Assembly (NCBI GenBank): GCA_007751255.1
Contig: CP036296.1
Span: 1,178,001 to 1,242,000 of the forward strand
Direction of reading: 5' to 3'
Length of the DNA stretch: 64,000 nt
Source: Engelhardtia mirabilis
GTDB taxonomy: Bacteria; Planctomycetota; UBA1135; GCA-002686595
Shown here: one piece after another, positions 40,302 to 47,661 of the stretch
Numbering within the stretch: position 1 is the first letter of the stretch
Layout of the letters: every line of letters begins with the position of its first letter
Notes under the pieces: model-generated
Told to the model about the DNA's origin: nothing
Databases searched by the model: none
What the model saw: only the letters and a program-made list of their open reading frames with translations
Translations under genes and position numbers: made by a program

Positions 40302-40389
40302 GCTTCCGTCGGGTTCGAGGTCGGGGAGAGACCCGTCGTCCGGGCCGTCCCCTGCAACGCGTGAAGCGGCCTCGAGGTCGGAAGTCGAA

Positions 40390-40426
40390 TTGCGATCGAT
40401 CTGAATCAGCGGGCTAGGATTCACCG
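40390..40426 (+). promoter_or_regulatory. Promoter for the sigma factor gene, probably leaderless
   Basis: TTGCGA at 40390-40395 and TAGGAT at 40415-40420 are separated by 19 bases. The -10 element is 6 bases ahead of the ATG at 40427, so the transcript would start at the start codon. The 125-bp gap is shared with the divergent beta-helix gene. Confidence 0.45.
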
Positions 40427-41053
40427 ATGAGCGCCCCCAGAGAGGACTGCGCCGGCCCCGCGGACGCCGATGGGGGAGGCCCGGGCGACAATCCGTCGAG
40501 CCGCGGGCAGCGTTCGGCGCGGCCGGACCCGGTCGAGCGCAGCCGCTTGCTCGAGCTGGCTTACGCGGAGCTGCGCGGCCAGGCCGCCGGCCTGCTGGCG
40601 CGCGAGCGCGGCGACCACACGTTGCAACCCACGGCCCTGGTGCACGAGGCCTGGCTGCGGGTCGCCGACCAGACGCGAGTCGCCTTCCAGGGCCGGCGCC
40701 ACTTCCTGGCCGTGGCCAGCCAGGCCATGCGACGGGTCCTGGTCGACCACGCCCGCGCCAAGGGCACGGCCAAGCGCGGCGGCGATTGGTCGCGTGTCTC
40801 CCTGGGGGGCACGCCCGCCGCCCCCGACGAGGAGCAGCTCGACCTGCTGGACCTGGAGCAGGCCCTGGTCGAGCTGGAGGCCGTCGACGAACGCCGCGCC
40901 CGCGTGGTCGAGATGATCTGGTTCGGCGGCTGCACCGCGGAGGAGGTCGGCGAGGCCCTGGGTGTCAGCGCTCGAACCGTCGGCACCGACTGGCGCTTCG
41001 CGCGCGCCTGGCTCTTCGATCGACTCTCGCGGGACGGCGAGGTGGAAGCGTGA
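40427..41053 (+). CDS. ECF-type RNA polymerase sigma factor
   Basis: The protein has 208 residues. After a disordered, Gly/Asp-rich start (about 1-35), region 2 shows LAYAELRGQAAGLLARERG, HTLQPTALVHEAWLRVA and FLAVASQAMRRVLVDHARAK to KRGG. Region 4 shows MIWFGGCTAEEVGEALGV and SARTVGTDWRFARAWLFDRL. It is a paralogue of the sigma factor at 30457. Its stop codon overlaps a GTG (GTGA at 41050-41053) that in the ancestral arrangement probably started the kinase. A 116-bp partial duplication now separates the two genes. Confidence 0.92.
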   Translation: MSAPREDCAGPADADGGGPGDNPSSRGQRSARPDPVERSRLLELAYAELRGQAAGLLARERGDHTLQPTALVHEAWLRVADQTRVAFQGRRHFLAVASQAMRRVLVDHARAKGTAKRGGDWSRVSLGGTPAAPDEEQLDLLDLEQALVELEAVDERRARVVEMIWFGGCTAEEVGEALGVSARTVGTDWRFARAWLFDRLSRDGEVEA

Positions 41054-41187
41054 GCGGCGCGAATGACGAGGTCTTCGGTTGCGACGCTCGATCCGCCGCT
41101 GCGGACTGGCGACGTGACCCGGCGCGGAGCGCCCGTCGACTCTCGCGGGACGGCGGTGGGGCCGCGTGAGTGGCGCGGACCACGATG
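41021..41187 (+). repeat. Imperfect 116-bp tandem duplication at the sigma/kinase junction
   Basis: The segment 41021-41071 matches 41137-41187 at about 80% by eye, with the first 19 bases identical, at an offset of exactly 116. Both copies contain the RLSRDG end of the sigma factor, the GTGA overlap and the kinase start (VSGA). The block between the copies is therefore a relic of a second junction. Matching becomes weak upstream of 41020 apart from GACTGGCG. Confidence 0.75.
41050..41169 (+). CDS. Chimeric 39-residue mini-ORF between sigma factor and kinase
   Basis: From the GTG at 41050, overlapping the sigma stop, to the TGA at 41167-41169, overlapping the kinase start. Its beginning (VSGANDEVFG) resembles the kinase N-terminus (VSGADHDALA). 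Its end (ADWRRDPARSARRLSRDG) resembles the sigma C-terminus (TDWRFARAWLFDRLSRDG). It is thus a by-product of the duplication. It may have no function of its own except to carry ribosomes from the sigma gene to the kinase gene, since both junctions are GTGA overlaps. Confidence 0.35.
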   Translation: MSGANDEVFGCDARSAAADWRRDPARSARRLSRDGGGAA

Positions 41188-44072
41188 CCTTGGCGGCGGC
41201 GTTCGAAGGCGCGCTCGAGGTCGAAGGTGTGGAGCTCGCGAACTACCTGGCGCAGCTCGAGGCCCGCAGCCCCGACCTCGCGCGGCGCGTCGCGGCGCTG
41301 CTCGAGGCCGACGGGGCCGCGGGGGCGCGGCTGCTCGACCGGCCGGCCTCGGCCCGCGCGGCCGAAGCCCTCGACGACCTGGCCCGCGGCGAGAGCGCCC
41401 AGTTCCCCGAGTCGATCGGCTCCTACCGCATCCTGCGCGAGCTCGGCCGCGGCGGCATGGGGATCGTCTACGAGGCGGAGCAGGAGCGGCCGCGGCGACG
41501 GGTCGCGATCAAGGTGCTGCGCGCGGATGCCATGGACGCAGCCCACCGGCGCCGCTTCGAGCTGGAGGGGGAGGTCCTGGCGCGGCTCGAGCACCCAGGC
41601 ATCGCGCGCGTGTACGACGTCGGCACCGCCGACGGCCCCCACGGTCCGCGGCCCTTCATCGCGATGGAGCTGGTCGACGGCCCGCGGCTCGATGATCACG
41701 CGACCCAGCGGCGTTTGGACCTCACCGCGCGAGTGCGCCTGCTCGTTCGCGTCGCTGACGCGGTGGCCCACGCCCACTCGCGCGGGATCGTGCACCGCGA
41801 CCTGAAGCCGGGCAACGTGCTCGTCGACGCCAGCGGTCAGCCGCGGGTGCTCGACTTCGGGATCGCGCGCGCCCTCCACATGGACGGCGACAGCCTGCGC
41901 ACGCGCACCGGTGAGCTGTGGGGCACCCTGGCCTACATGAGCCCCGAGCAGGCGGCGGGTGACGGCGCGGCGATCGGCACGCCGAGCGACGTCTGGGCCC
42001 TGGGGGTGATCGGTTACCGCCTGTTGACCGGTCGATTGCCCTTCGAGGTCGACGGCCGGTCGCTGCCCGAGGCCCTGCGCGCGCTCGAGCGCGACGATCC
42101 GCCCGCGCCGTCCAGCTTCGCGCGCGAGGTCCGCGGCGACCTGGAGACGATCCTGCTGCACGCGCTCGAGCGCGAGCCGGAGCGGCGCTATGCCACGGCG
42201 GCGCAGTTCGCCGCCGACCTGCGGCGCTTCCTCGACGACGAGCCGATCGCGGCCCGGCCGCCCAGCGCGACCTACCAGTTGGCCAAGTTTGCCCGCCGCC
42301 ATCGGCCCTGGGTGCTCGGCGCCGCGGCGGCGGTGCTGGCGCTGCTGGCCGGGACGATCGTGAGCACGGCCCTTTTTGTCGAATCGCAGGCGCGCGGCGA
42401 GCGCCTGGCCGCAGCCCTCGAAGCGGCGCGCGAGGCCACGGCCGAGGCCCAGACCCAACGGGCGGAGGCCGACGACCAGCGCCGCCGGGCCCAGTCGTCG
42501 GTCGACGAGTTGCTCGCCTCCGAGCAGTTCTTCGACGAGATGTTGGGCAAGGCCTCGCCCTACGAGGACGGCGACGCGGTGCGCGTGGTCGACGTGCTCG
42601 AGCGCTCGGTGGCGGCCCTGCACGGGTTCACCGGACCGCCGCTGCTGCGCGCGCGGTTGCTGTCGCGCCTGGGCGGGACCCTGCACTCGATCGGGCGCTC
42701 GCAGGAGGCCGTTCCGCTGCTGGAGCAGGCGATCGACCTCTACGTCGAGCGCGGCGAGGGCCAGTCGGTGCAACGCGCGCGCGCCGAGGGCCTCCTGGCG
42801 CTGGCGCGCTGGAACCGATCCCAGGCGCCGGAGGTGCTGGCGGACTTCCGGCGGGCGCTCGAGTTGTACGAGGACATCGGGCTCGGCGGCGACGCTTCCG
42901 CGGTGCGCCTCCGCATGGACCTGATCAACGCCCTGACCGTGTTGAGCTTCCTCGACCAGGCCCAGGTCGAGTCCGAACGGGTGATCGAGCTGGCCAGGGT
43001 GCTGGGGCCCGAGTACGGCACCGACCTGGCCCAGGCGTTGCTCTCGCAGGCCCATGTGGCCATGGCCCAGGGTCGCTTCGCCGCGGCCGAGTCGAGCGCG
43101 CGCGAGTCCGTCGAGCGGATGCGGCGCGCGGCGGGGCCCGAGAGCGTCGAGACCTACGGCGCGGAGCACGTGCTCTCGGCGCTGCTCTACTACCGCGGCG
43201 AGTGCAGCGAGTCGCGCGAGCTGGCCGAGCACTCCCTCGCCGGGCTGCGGCGCGTGATCGGCGGCGACCACCCCGAGCTCGTCGGCCACCTGGAGGTGAT
43301 CTGCGTGGCCTCGCTCGAGCTCGGCGATCTCGAGCGCGCGGCCTCGGCCATCGACGAGGCGGTCGCCATGGCCGAGCGAATCTACGACGCGGACTCCGTG
43401 CGCCGCGCGAACCTGTTGGTGCAGCGGGCCGGCGTGCGCGAGGCCAGTGGCAACGACGTGGCTGCCCACGCCGACTACCGCGAGGCCATCGCGACCATGC
43501 GCGCGAGCGGATCCTCCGTGCCCCTCGCCGCGGCCCTGGCCCTCGAGGGCGCGCTCTACCAGCGCCTGGGCCAGTCAGCGGAAGCGATCCCGCTCTTGGA
43601 GGAGTCGATCGCGATGCACGCCGCCCTGGTCGATCCGCTCGACCTGCGCCTGGCCGATTCCCTGCGCACCCTGGGCCTGGCCTACCAGGCCCGCGGCGAA
43701 TGGGAGCCGCTGCTCGAGACCCAGCAGCGGTTGGTCGAGAACCTGCGTCTGAACGAGGATCTGGTCGGTCGCGAGGCGCGGGTCGAATCGCTCGCCGCCG
43801 TCGGCGAGGCGCTGTTGGAGCTCGGGCGCAACGCCGAGGCCCTGGAGGAGTTGGGCGGGCACTGGCCTTGGATCGAGTCCGTCGAGGACGCCGACCTGCG
43901 CGCGGTCTTCGGACTGCAGTACGGCGCGGCGCTGTGGCGCACCGGCGATCGCATCCGGGGTGCGCAGCTCGTGCGCGAGTGCGCCGACCAACTCGACGGC
44001 CTGCTCGGCCACGGCGAGCGCCGCACGCGCAGGCTGGCCGAAGTCGAAGCGGCCAGCGGCGTCCCGGAATGA
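41166..44072 (+). CDS. Membrane Ser/Thr protein kinase with TPR-type C-terminal part
   Basis: The protein has 968 residues from the GTG at 41166. After an N-terminal helical domain (1-75), the kinase domain spans about 84-362: GRGGMG at 94-99, VAIK at 113-116, HRDLKPGN at 210-217, DFG at 230-232 and SPE at 259-261. All catalytic residues are intact. A transmembrane helix lies at about 382-404, then a short coiled-coil stretch (410-440). Residues ~470-950 are a long array of TPR-like helices, such as EAVPLLEQAIDLYVERGEG and EAIPLLEESIAMHAALVD, probably outside the cytoplasm. It belongs with the sigma factor at 40427, and probably regulates it or the secreted-protein genes opposite. Confidence 0.92.
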   Translation: MSGADHDALAAAFEGALEVEGVELANYLAQLEARSPDLARRVAALLEADGAAGARLLDRPASARAAEALDDLARGESAQFPESIGSYRILRELGRGGMGIVYEAEQERPRRRVAIKVLRADAMDAAHRRRFELEGEVLARLEHPGIARVYDVGTADGPHGPRPFIAMELVDGPRLDDHATQRRLDLTARVRLLVRVADAVAHAHSRGIVHRDLKPGNVLVDASGQPRVLDFGIARALHMDGDSLRTRTGELWGTLAYMSPEQAAGDGAAIGTPSDVWALGVIGYRLLTGRLPFEVDGRSLPEALRALERDDPPAPSSFAREVRGDLETILLHALEREPERRYATAAQFAADLRRFLDDEPIAARPPSATYQLAKFARRHRPWVLGAAAAVLALLAGTIVSTALFVESQARGERLAAALEAAREATAEAQTQRAEADDQRRRAQSSVDELLASEQFFDEMLGKASPYEDGDAVRVVDVLERSVAALHGFTGPPLLRARLLSRLGGTLHSIGRSQEAVPLLEQAIDLYVERGEGQSVQRARAEGLLALARWNRSQAPEVLADFRRALELYEDIGLGGDASAVRLRMDLINALTVLSFLDQAQVESERVIELARVLGPEYGTDLAQALLSQAHVAMAQGRFAAAESSARESVERMRRAAGPESVETYGAEHVLSALLYYRGECSESRELAEHSLAGLRRVIGGDHPELVGHLEVICVASLELGDLERAASAIDEAVAMAERIYDADSVRRANLLVQRAGVREASGNDVAAHADYREAIATMRASGSSVPLAAALALEGALYQRLGQSAEAIPLLEESIAMHAALVDPLDLRLADSLRTLGLAYQARGEWEPLLETQQRLVENLRLNEDLVGREARVESLAAVGEALLELGRNAEALEELGGHWPWIESVEDADLRAVFGLQYGAALWRTGDRIRGAQLVRECADQLDGLLGHGERRTRRLAEVEAASGVPE

Positions 44073-44085
44073 CGCCGCTGGCCGC
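44049..44085. terminator. Hairpin overlapping the kinase stop codon
   Basis: Arms 44049-44063 and 44071-44085 pair perfectly over 15 bases with a seven-base loop. The kinase TGA (44070-44072) lies at the loop/right arm boundary, so the end of the coding sequence is itself part of the terminator. A short GGTTT follows. Confidence 0.65.
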
Positions 44086-44126
44086 GGTTTGAAGTCGAGC
44101 AGCCGAAGTCGCGCGGCTCCAGCCGA

Positions 44127-44166
44127 GCGGGGCTCCGGCTGGCGCGGGGCTCCGGCTGGCGCGGGG
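44127..44166. repeat. Short tandem repeat, 17-bp unit
   Basis: Two exact copies of a 17-base unit (GCGGGGCTCCGGCTGGC) at 44127-44143 and 44144-44160 and the first six bases of a third. It lies in the gap between the convergent kinase and lipoprotein genes. Confidence 0.8.
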
Positions 44167-44185
44167 TGACCTCGGACCTGCGCCG

Positions 44186-45298
44186 CTACTGGATGCCGCT
44201 GATCGCGACCACGTTGCCCTTGTCCGCGTCGAACTCGGGGCCGAGCTGGGCCACGTAGAGTCGGCCGTCAGGACCGAAGGTGCAGGACACCGGACCGCGC
44301 AGGGCGTGAGCCAGGATCTTGACCCGCGCCTCGCCGCCGCCAGGAGCCAAGCTCACGCGCCCCAGTTGCCCGGACTGGACCCGCTCCAGGTTCCAGTTGT
44401 TGTCGACCACCGCGAGGTCCGACGTGCCCGGGATGCGGGCCATGCCCATGGGGTCGGCCAGGCGCGGCAGGGTCCACTGGGCCTTCGGCGTGCCGTCGGC
44501 GTTCCACTGCACGATCAGGCCGTCCTCCACGCCGCCGGCGCCGGAGTAGAGCACGAGGATCGTGTCGTCGTCCCAGGGCAGGGTCTGCATCGGCGAGTTG
44601 ATCGCGATGCCGTGGTCGTCGGCCGAGGCGAAGGTGGCCAGCTCGAGTTCTTCCACATCGCAGGTCAAGACCCAGGTCTTCGCGTCGGCACCCTGGCCGC
44701 AGACGAAGATGCGCGCCCCGCCGGGCGAGACCGAGAAGCCGGTCAGGTTGCCCTCGCCCTTGTCCGCGGCGTCGTCGCTGGTCGGGCCCACGCTGTTGGA
44801 AGCGCTGCCGTCCGCGGCGGTGCCGCTGCCGTCGAAGAAGAGAATCGTCTCGGCGCCGTCGCCCAGGCCGGCGTTGCTGACCGCCAGGCGCCCGTCATCG
44901 AGCCAGGCAGCGCCGAGGGGACCGACCTTGAAGCGATCCGGAGCGCCGTCCTTGCCGACCTTCCAGTACTCGGTGGGGAAGGCGGTGATGTAGTCGCCGA
45001 CGGAGCCGTCCTGCCAGATCTGCACGATCCCGTTGCCGTTCTCCCGTCCCGTGCCGGCTGAGCAAATCGCCAGGCGCCCGTCAGACGCGAAGGCGAGGCC
45101 CGCCGGGTTGTTGAGGCCGTCGAGGATGCGTTCGGCCGTGAGGCCCGCCACCAGTCCCAGGTTCTGCACTGGCTTGATGGAGGTGGCAGTCAGGATCACG
45201 GAGCCCGCCCCGCCGCTCGTGGGCGAGACCTTGACCCCGCAGGCGGAAGCGGTGAACACGATGGAGGCGGTCAGGGCGAGGGCGAGGGGTTGGCGCAT
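44186..45298 (-). CDS. Lipoprotein with propeller-type repeats
   Basis: The protein has 370 residues from the ATG at 45298, preceded by AGGAGA at good spacing. The N-terminal MRQPLALALTASIVFTASAC ends in a lipobox (ASAC), so it should be lipid-anchored outside the cytoplasm. The rest reads as a six- or seven-bladed propeller of NHL or glucose-dehydrogenase type: LNNPAGLAFASDGRLAICS, GPLGAAWLDDGRLAVSNAG, LADPMGMARIPGTSDLAVVD and GPVSCTFGPDGRLYVAQLG. No cofactor or catalytic residue was identified. It is divergent from the cupin gene at 45440 with a 141-bp shared promoter region. Confidence 0.82.
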   Translation of the reverse strand: MRQPLALALTASIVFTASACGVKVSPTSGGAGSVILTATSIKPVQNLGLVAGLTAERILDGLNNPAGLAFASDGRLAICSAGTGRENGNGIVQIWQDGSVGDYITAFPTEYWKVGKDGAPDRFKVGPLGAAWLDDGRLAVSNAGLGDGAETILFFDGSGTAADGSASNSVGPTSDDAADKGEGNLTGFSVSPGGARIFVCGQGADAKTWVLTCDVEELELATFASADDHGIAINSPMQTLPWDDDTILVLYSGAGGVEDGLIVQWNADGTPKAQWTLPRLADPMGMARIPGTSDLAVVDNNWNLERVQSGQLGRVSLAPGGGEARVKILAHALRGPVSCTFGPDGRLYVAQLGPEFDADKGNVVAISGIQ

Positions 45299-45439
45299 GG
45301 GGTTCTCTCCTACAGGGGGTCGGACCGTCTTGTAGCACAGGGCCACCGTCGACCCCAGGGCCCCGGCCCCGGGCGTCGACTCGCTGGCGAGGGGCGATTG
45401 GGCTAATCTCCCGCCTGCGCGCCGCCGAGCGCCCCAACC

Positions 45440-45817
45440 ATGAACGTCAAGAATCTCAGGCGCGAGGCGCAGCAGTTGCGCGAGCTCTGGTCCCCCAAGG
45501 TCGTCGGTCGCGTGAACGACCAGTACGTCAAGGTGGCGAAGGTCCAGGGCGAGCTGGCCTGGCACGCCCACGAGCACGAGGACGAGCTGTTCCTCGTGCT
45601 CGCTGGCGAGCTGGTGATCGAGTACGAGGATCGCCGGGTGGTGCTCGGTGAAGGCGACTTCCACGTGGTGCCCAAGGGCGTGCGCCACAATCCCGTCTGC
45701 GAGCGCGAGTGCCTCCTGGCTCTGATCGAGACGGTCACGACCAAACACACTGGCGAACTCGAGATCGCGGCCACGCGCTCGATCGCGGAGCAACTCGGGG
45801 CAGAGGGGGACCTGTGA
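45440..45817 (+). CDS. Small cupin domain protein
   Basis: The 125-residue protein is a single cupin barrel. Motif 1 is AWHAHEHEDELFLVLAGEL (metal His/His/Glu), and motif 2 is FHVVPKGVRHNP (metal His). Such stand-alone cupins are metal-binding isomerases or oxygenases, or have binding roles; the substrate is unknown. TAATCT at 45404-45409 is a possible -10 element. The stop overlaps the GTG of the next gene (GTGA), so the two are coupled. Confidence 0.88.
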   Translation: MNVKNLRREAQQLRELWSPKVVGRVNDQYVKVAKVQGELAWHAHEHEDELFLVLAGELVIEYEDRRVVLGEGDFHVVPKGVRHNPVCERECLLALIETVTTKHTGELEIAATRSIAEQLGAEGDL

Positions 45818-46233
45818 AGGTGCCATCGAACGATCTGCTCGAGGGCGAAGAAGGCTCCTGGTGGCTGTCGATCCCGCCCGGTTGGAGCGAGGTCTCAGAC
45901 CCCGACTGCGCGACGATCGTCAGCGAGGGCGAGCTCGGCACCCTGCAGATCAGCGCCGCCTTCGCACCCGGCGACGTGACCGACGCGGACCTGCGTGACT
46001 TCGCGCAGGAACACATCGACGCCGGCGCGCCCACCGCCGACGTGGTCGCCGGCGACTTCCGCGGCTTCGAGATCGCCTACGACGACGGCGAGGCCTACTG
46101 GCGCCAGTGGTACCTGCGCGCGGGCAGTCAAATCCTGTTCGTCACCTACGGTTGTCCGCTGGACGCGGTTGGCGTGGACGATGCCGCGCTGGAGTCGGCC
46201 TTGGGGACCCTGGGCGCCGTCGGCGCGCACTGA
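45814..46233 (+). CDS. Hypothetical protein, coupled to the cupin gene
   Basis: The protein has 139 residues from the GTG at 45814, which overlaps the cupin stop. It has no signal or transmembrane segment. The pattern GSWWLSIPPGWSEVSDPDCA, then GTLQISAAFAP, then a final strand (AGSQILFVTYGCPLD) resembles small alpha/beta proteins that occur beside type VI or other secretion genes, but I do not assign a family. Coupling with the cupin suggests a common pathway. Confidence 0.75.
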   Translation: MKVPSNDLLEGEEGSWWLSIPPGWSEVSDPDCATIVSEGELGTLQISAAFAPGDVTDADLRDFAQEHIDAGAPTADVVAGDFRGFEIAYDDGEAYWRQWYLRAGSQILFVTYGCPLDAVGVDDAALESALGTLGAVGAH

Positions 46234-46287
46234 GCCGAGGCGACCTCGCGCTACGCCCTTTCACCCTCTCTCGCTCGGAGTCGGCCC

Positions 46288-46725
46288 TTGAACCCTCGCT
46301 CGAAGAACCTGATCGGCCTCGCGATCGCGCTCGCCATCTTCGCCCTCGCCGCCCAGTGGTGGATGCACTGGCCTCGGCAGTCACTGCAGCGCTTCATCAG
46401 CCTCGCACGGGACGGGAGCTACGCGGAGGCGAGCGCGCTGCTCGATGGTTCGGGCTCGATCGAGTCCGCCGACGGCGGCGGCTTGCGGATCCTCGACACC
46501 CACGGCCGCGAGGTGCTCCTGCCGCCGAACCAGCAGCGCTTCGTGGCGGGCGAGGCCGTGGAGAAGCGCCTGCCGCCGCGCCAGTTCGCCGATCGCCTCT
46601 TCGGCCGCGATCGCGCCGCCTTGACCGCCCTCGGCCCGAGCACCGATGGTGTGGCCGAGGTGCCGCCCGTCACGATCTACCTCTCGGTGGAGCGCGGACG
46701 ACTCGCCATCGAGAGCGTGGAGTGA
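46288..46725 (+). CDS. Small anchored hypothetical protein
   Basis: The protein has 145 residues, with a TTG start at 46288 supported by GGAG about ten bases upstream. The N-terminal hydrophobic stretch (NLIGLAIALAIFALAAQWW) is a membrane anchor or signal. The rest is a small alpha/beta domain without recognised motif. It lies 54 bp after the previous gene on the same strand and could be in the same transcript. It is convergent with the HAD gene. Confidence 0.72.
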   Translation: MNPRSKNLIGLAIALAIFALAAQWWMHWPRQSLQRFISLARDGSYAEASALLDGSGSIESADGGGLRILDTHGREVLLPPNQQRFVAGEAVEKRLPPRQFADRLFGRDRAALTALGPSTDGVAEVPPVTIYLSVERGRLAIESVE

Positions 46726-46780
46726 CGCACGCAGCGGTCTGAAGCTTCGCCCTCGCTGCACCGCTCGGCTGCCGCGCGCT

Positions 46781-47368
46781 TCAGGACTCGAGCAGCTCGA
46801 TCAGGCTCGTGACGCAGCGATCCGCCTCGGCGCGGTGGGGGAAGTCGCCGCTGGGATCGAGGTAGATCACGTGGGCGCCCGCCCGCCGGCCGGCTTGTAG
46901 GTCGAAGAGGAAGTCGCCCACCAGCACCGCGTCGCCTGCCGCGGCTCCCCAGCGTCGCATCAGCGCCACCGCGCCGGCGGGGTCCGGCTTGGGCGGCGCC
47001 TCGTCGCGACCGATCACGAGCGCTTCGGTGAAGAACCCGTCGAGTCGCGCTGCTTCCAAGGTCGCCAGGGCGATGGCGCGCGTGTTGCGGGTCAAGATCC
47101 CCATGCGCGCGCCCCGCGCCGCGAGGGTCTCGAGCAGCTCCCGCGCTCCAGGTTGGGCCATGGACTGCGCCGCGACGTCGCGCTCCCAATCGGCCAACCG
47201 CACGTGCAGCGAAGCCGCCCGCGGACCGCCCATGGCGTCCAGGGCCTCGAGGATCGGCACGTCCGGCGGCAAGCCGTGGGCGCCCTTGAACGCGTCGAAG
47301 TCGTGCATCGCGACGGTCAAGGTCCCGTCGAGGTCGAAGATCCAGTGCCGGCGCGAGAGGGTGTCCAC
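46781..47368 (-). CDS. HAD-family phosphatase
   Basis: The protein has 195 residues. Motif I is IFDLDGTLT at 10-18, motif II is ILTRNT near 91-96, motif III is the Lys in PPKPDPAG, and motif IV is GDFLFDLQAG. The cap is a small helical insertion. It is close in size and layout to phosphoglycolate phosphatase-like HAD enzymes. Substrate unknown. The start is GTG at 47368 without a clear ribosome binding site. Confidence 0.85.
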   Translation of the reverse strand: MDTLSRRHWIFDLDGTLTVAMHDFDAFKGAHGLPPDVPILEALDAMGGPRAASLHVRLADWERDVAAQSMAQPGARELLETLAARGARMGILTRNTRAIALATLEAARLDGFFTEALVIGRDEAPPKPDPAGAVALMRRWGAAAGDAVLVGDFLFDLQAGRRAGAHVIYLDPSGDFPHRAEADRCVTSLIELLES

Positions 47369-47661
47369 GGGGCGGAGTCTAGCGTTGCCGGCTGACTGCG
47401 ATTCGGGTGCAAACGGCCCGATTCGCGGGTGCCCCGCGCCGCAAGGGCTTGCGCCGACCGTCCTCGCGCCAGCCGACGGTGGCGCACGGAACGCTGTTGT
47501 CGGACCCGGGCGAATGGAGCATCCAGGCAGCGGGGGCGAACCGTACCCGTCTGTGTCCAGTTCTGCCCGAGGGCGAAGTGCCCGACGGTTCTGGACAGCG
47601 ATTCCGATCAGTGGCTCGCCCCGCGATCCGCAGGTCGTCTCCCGAACCAGGAGCCTCCTCC

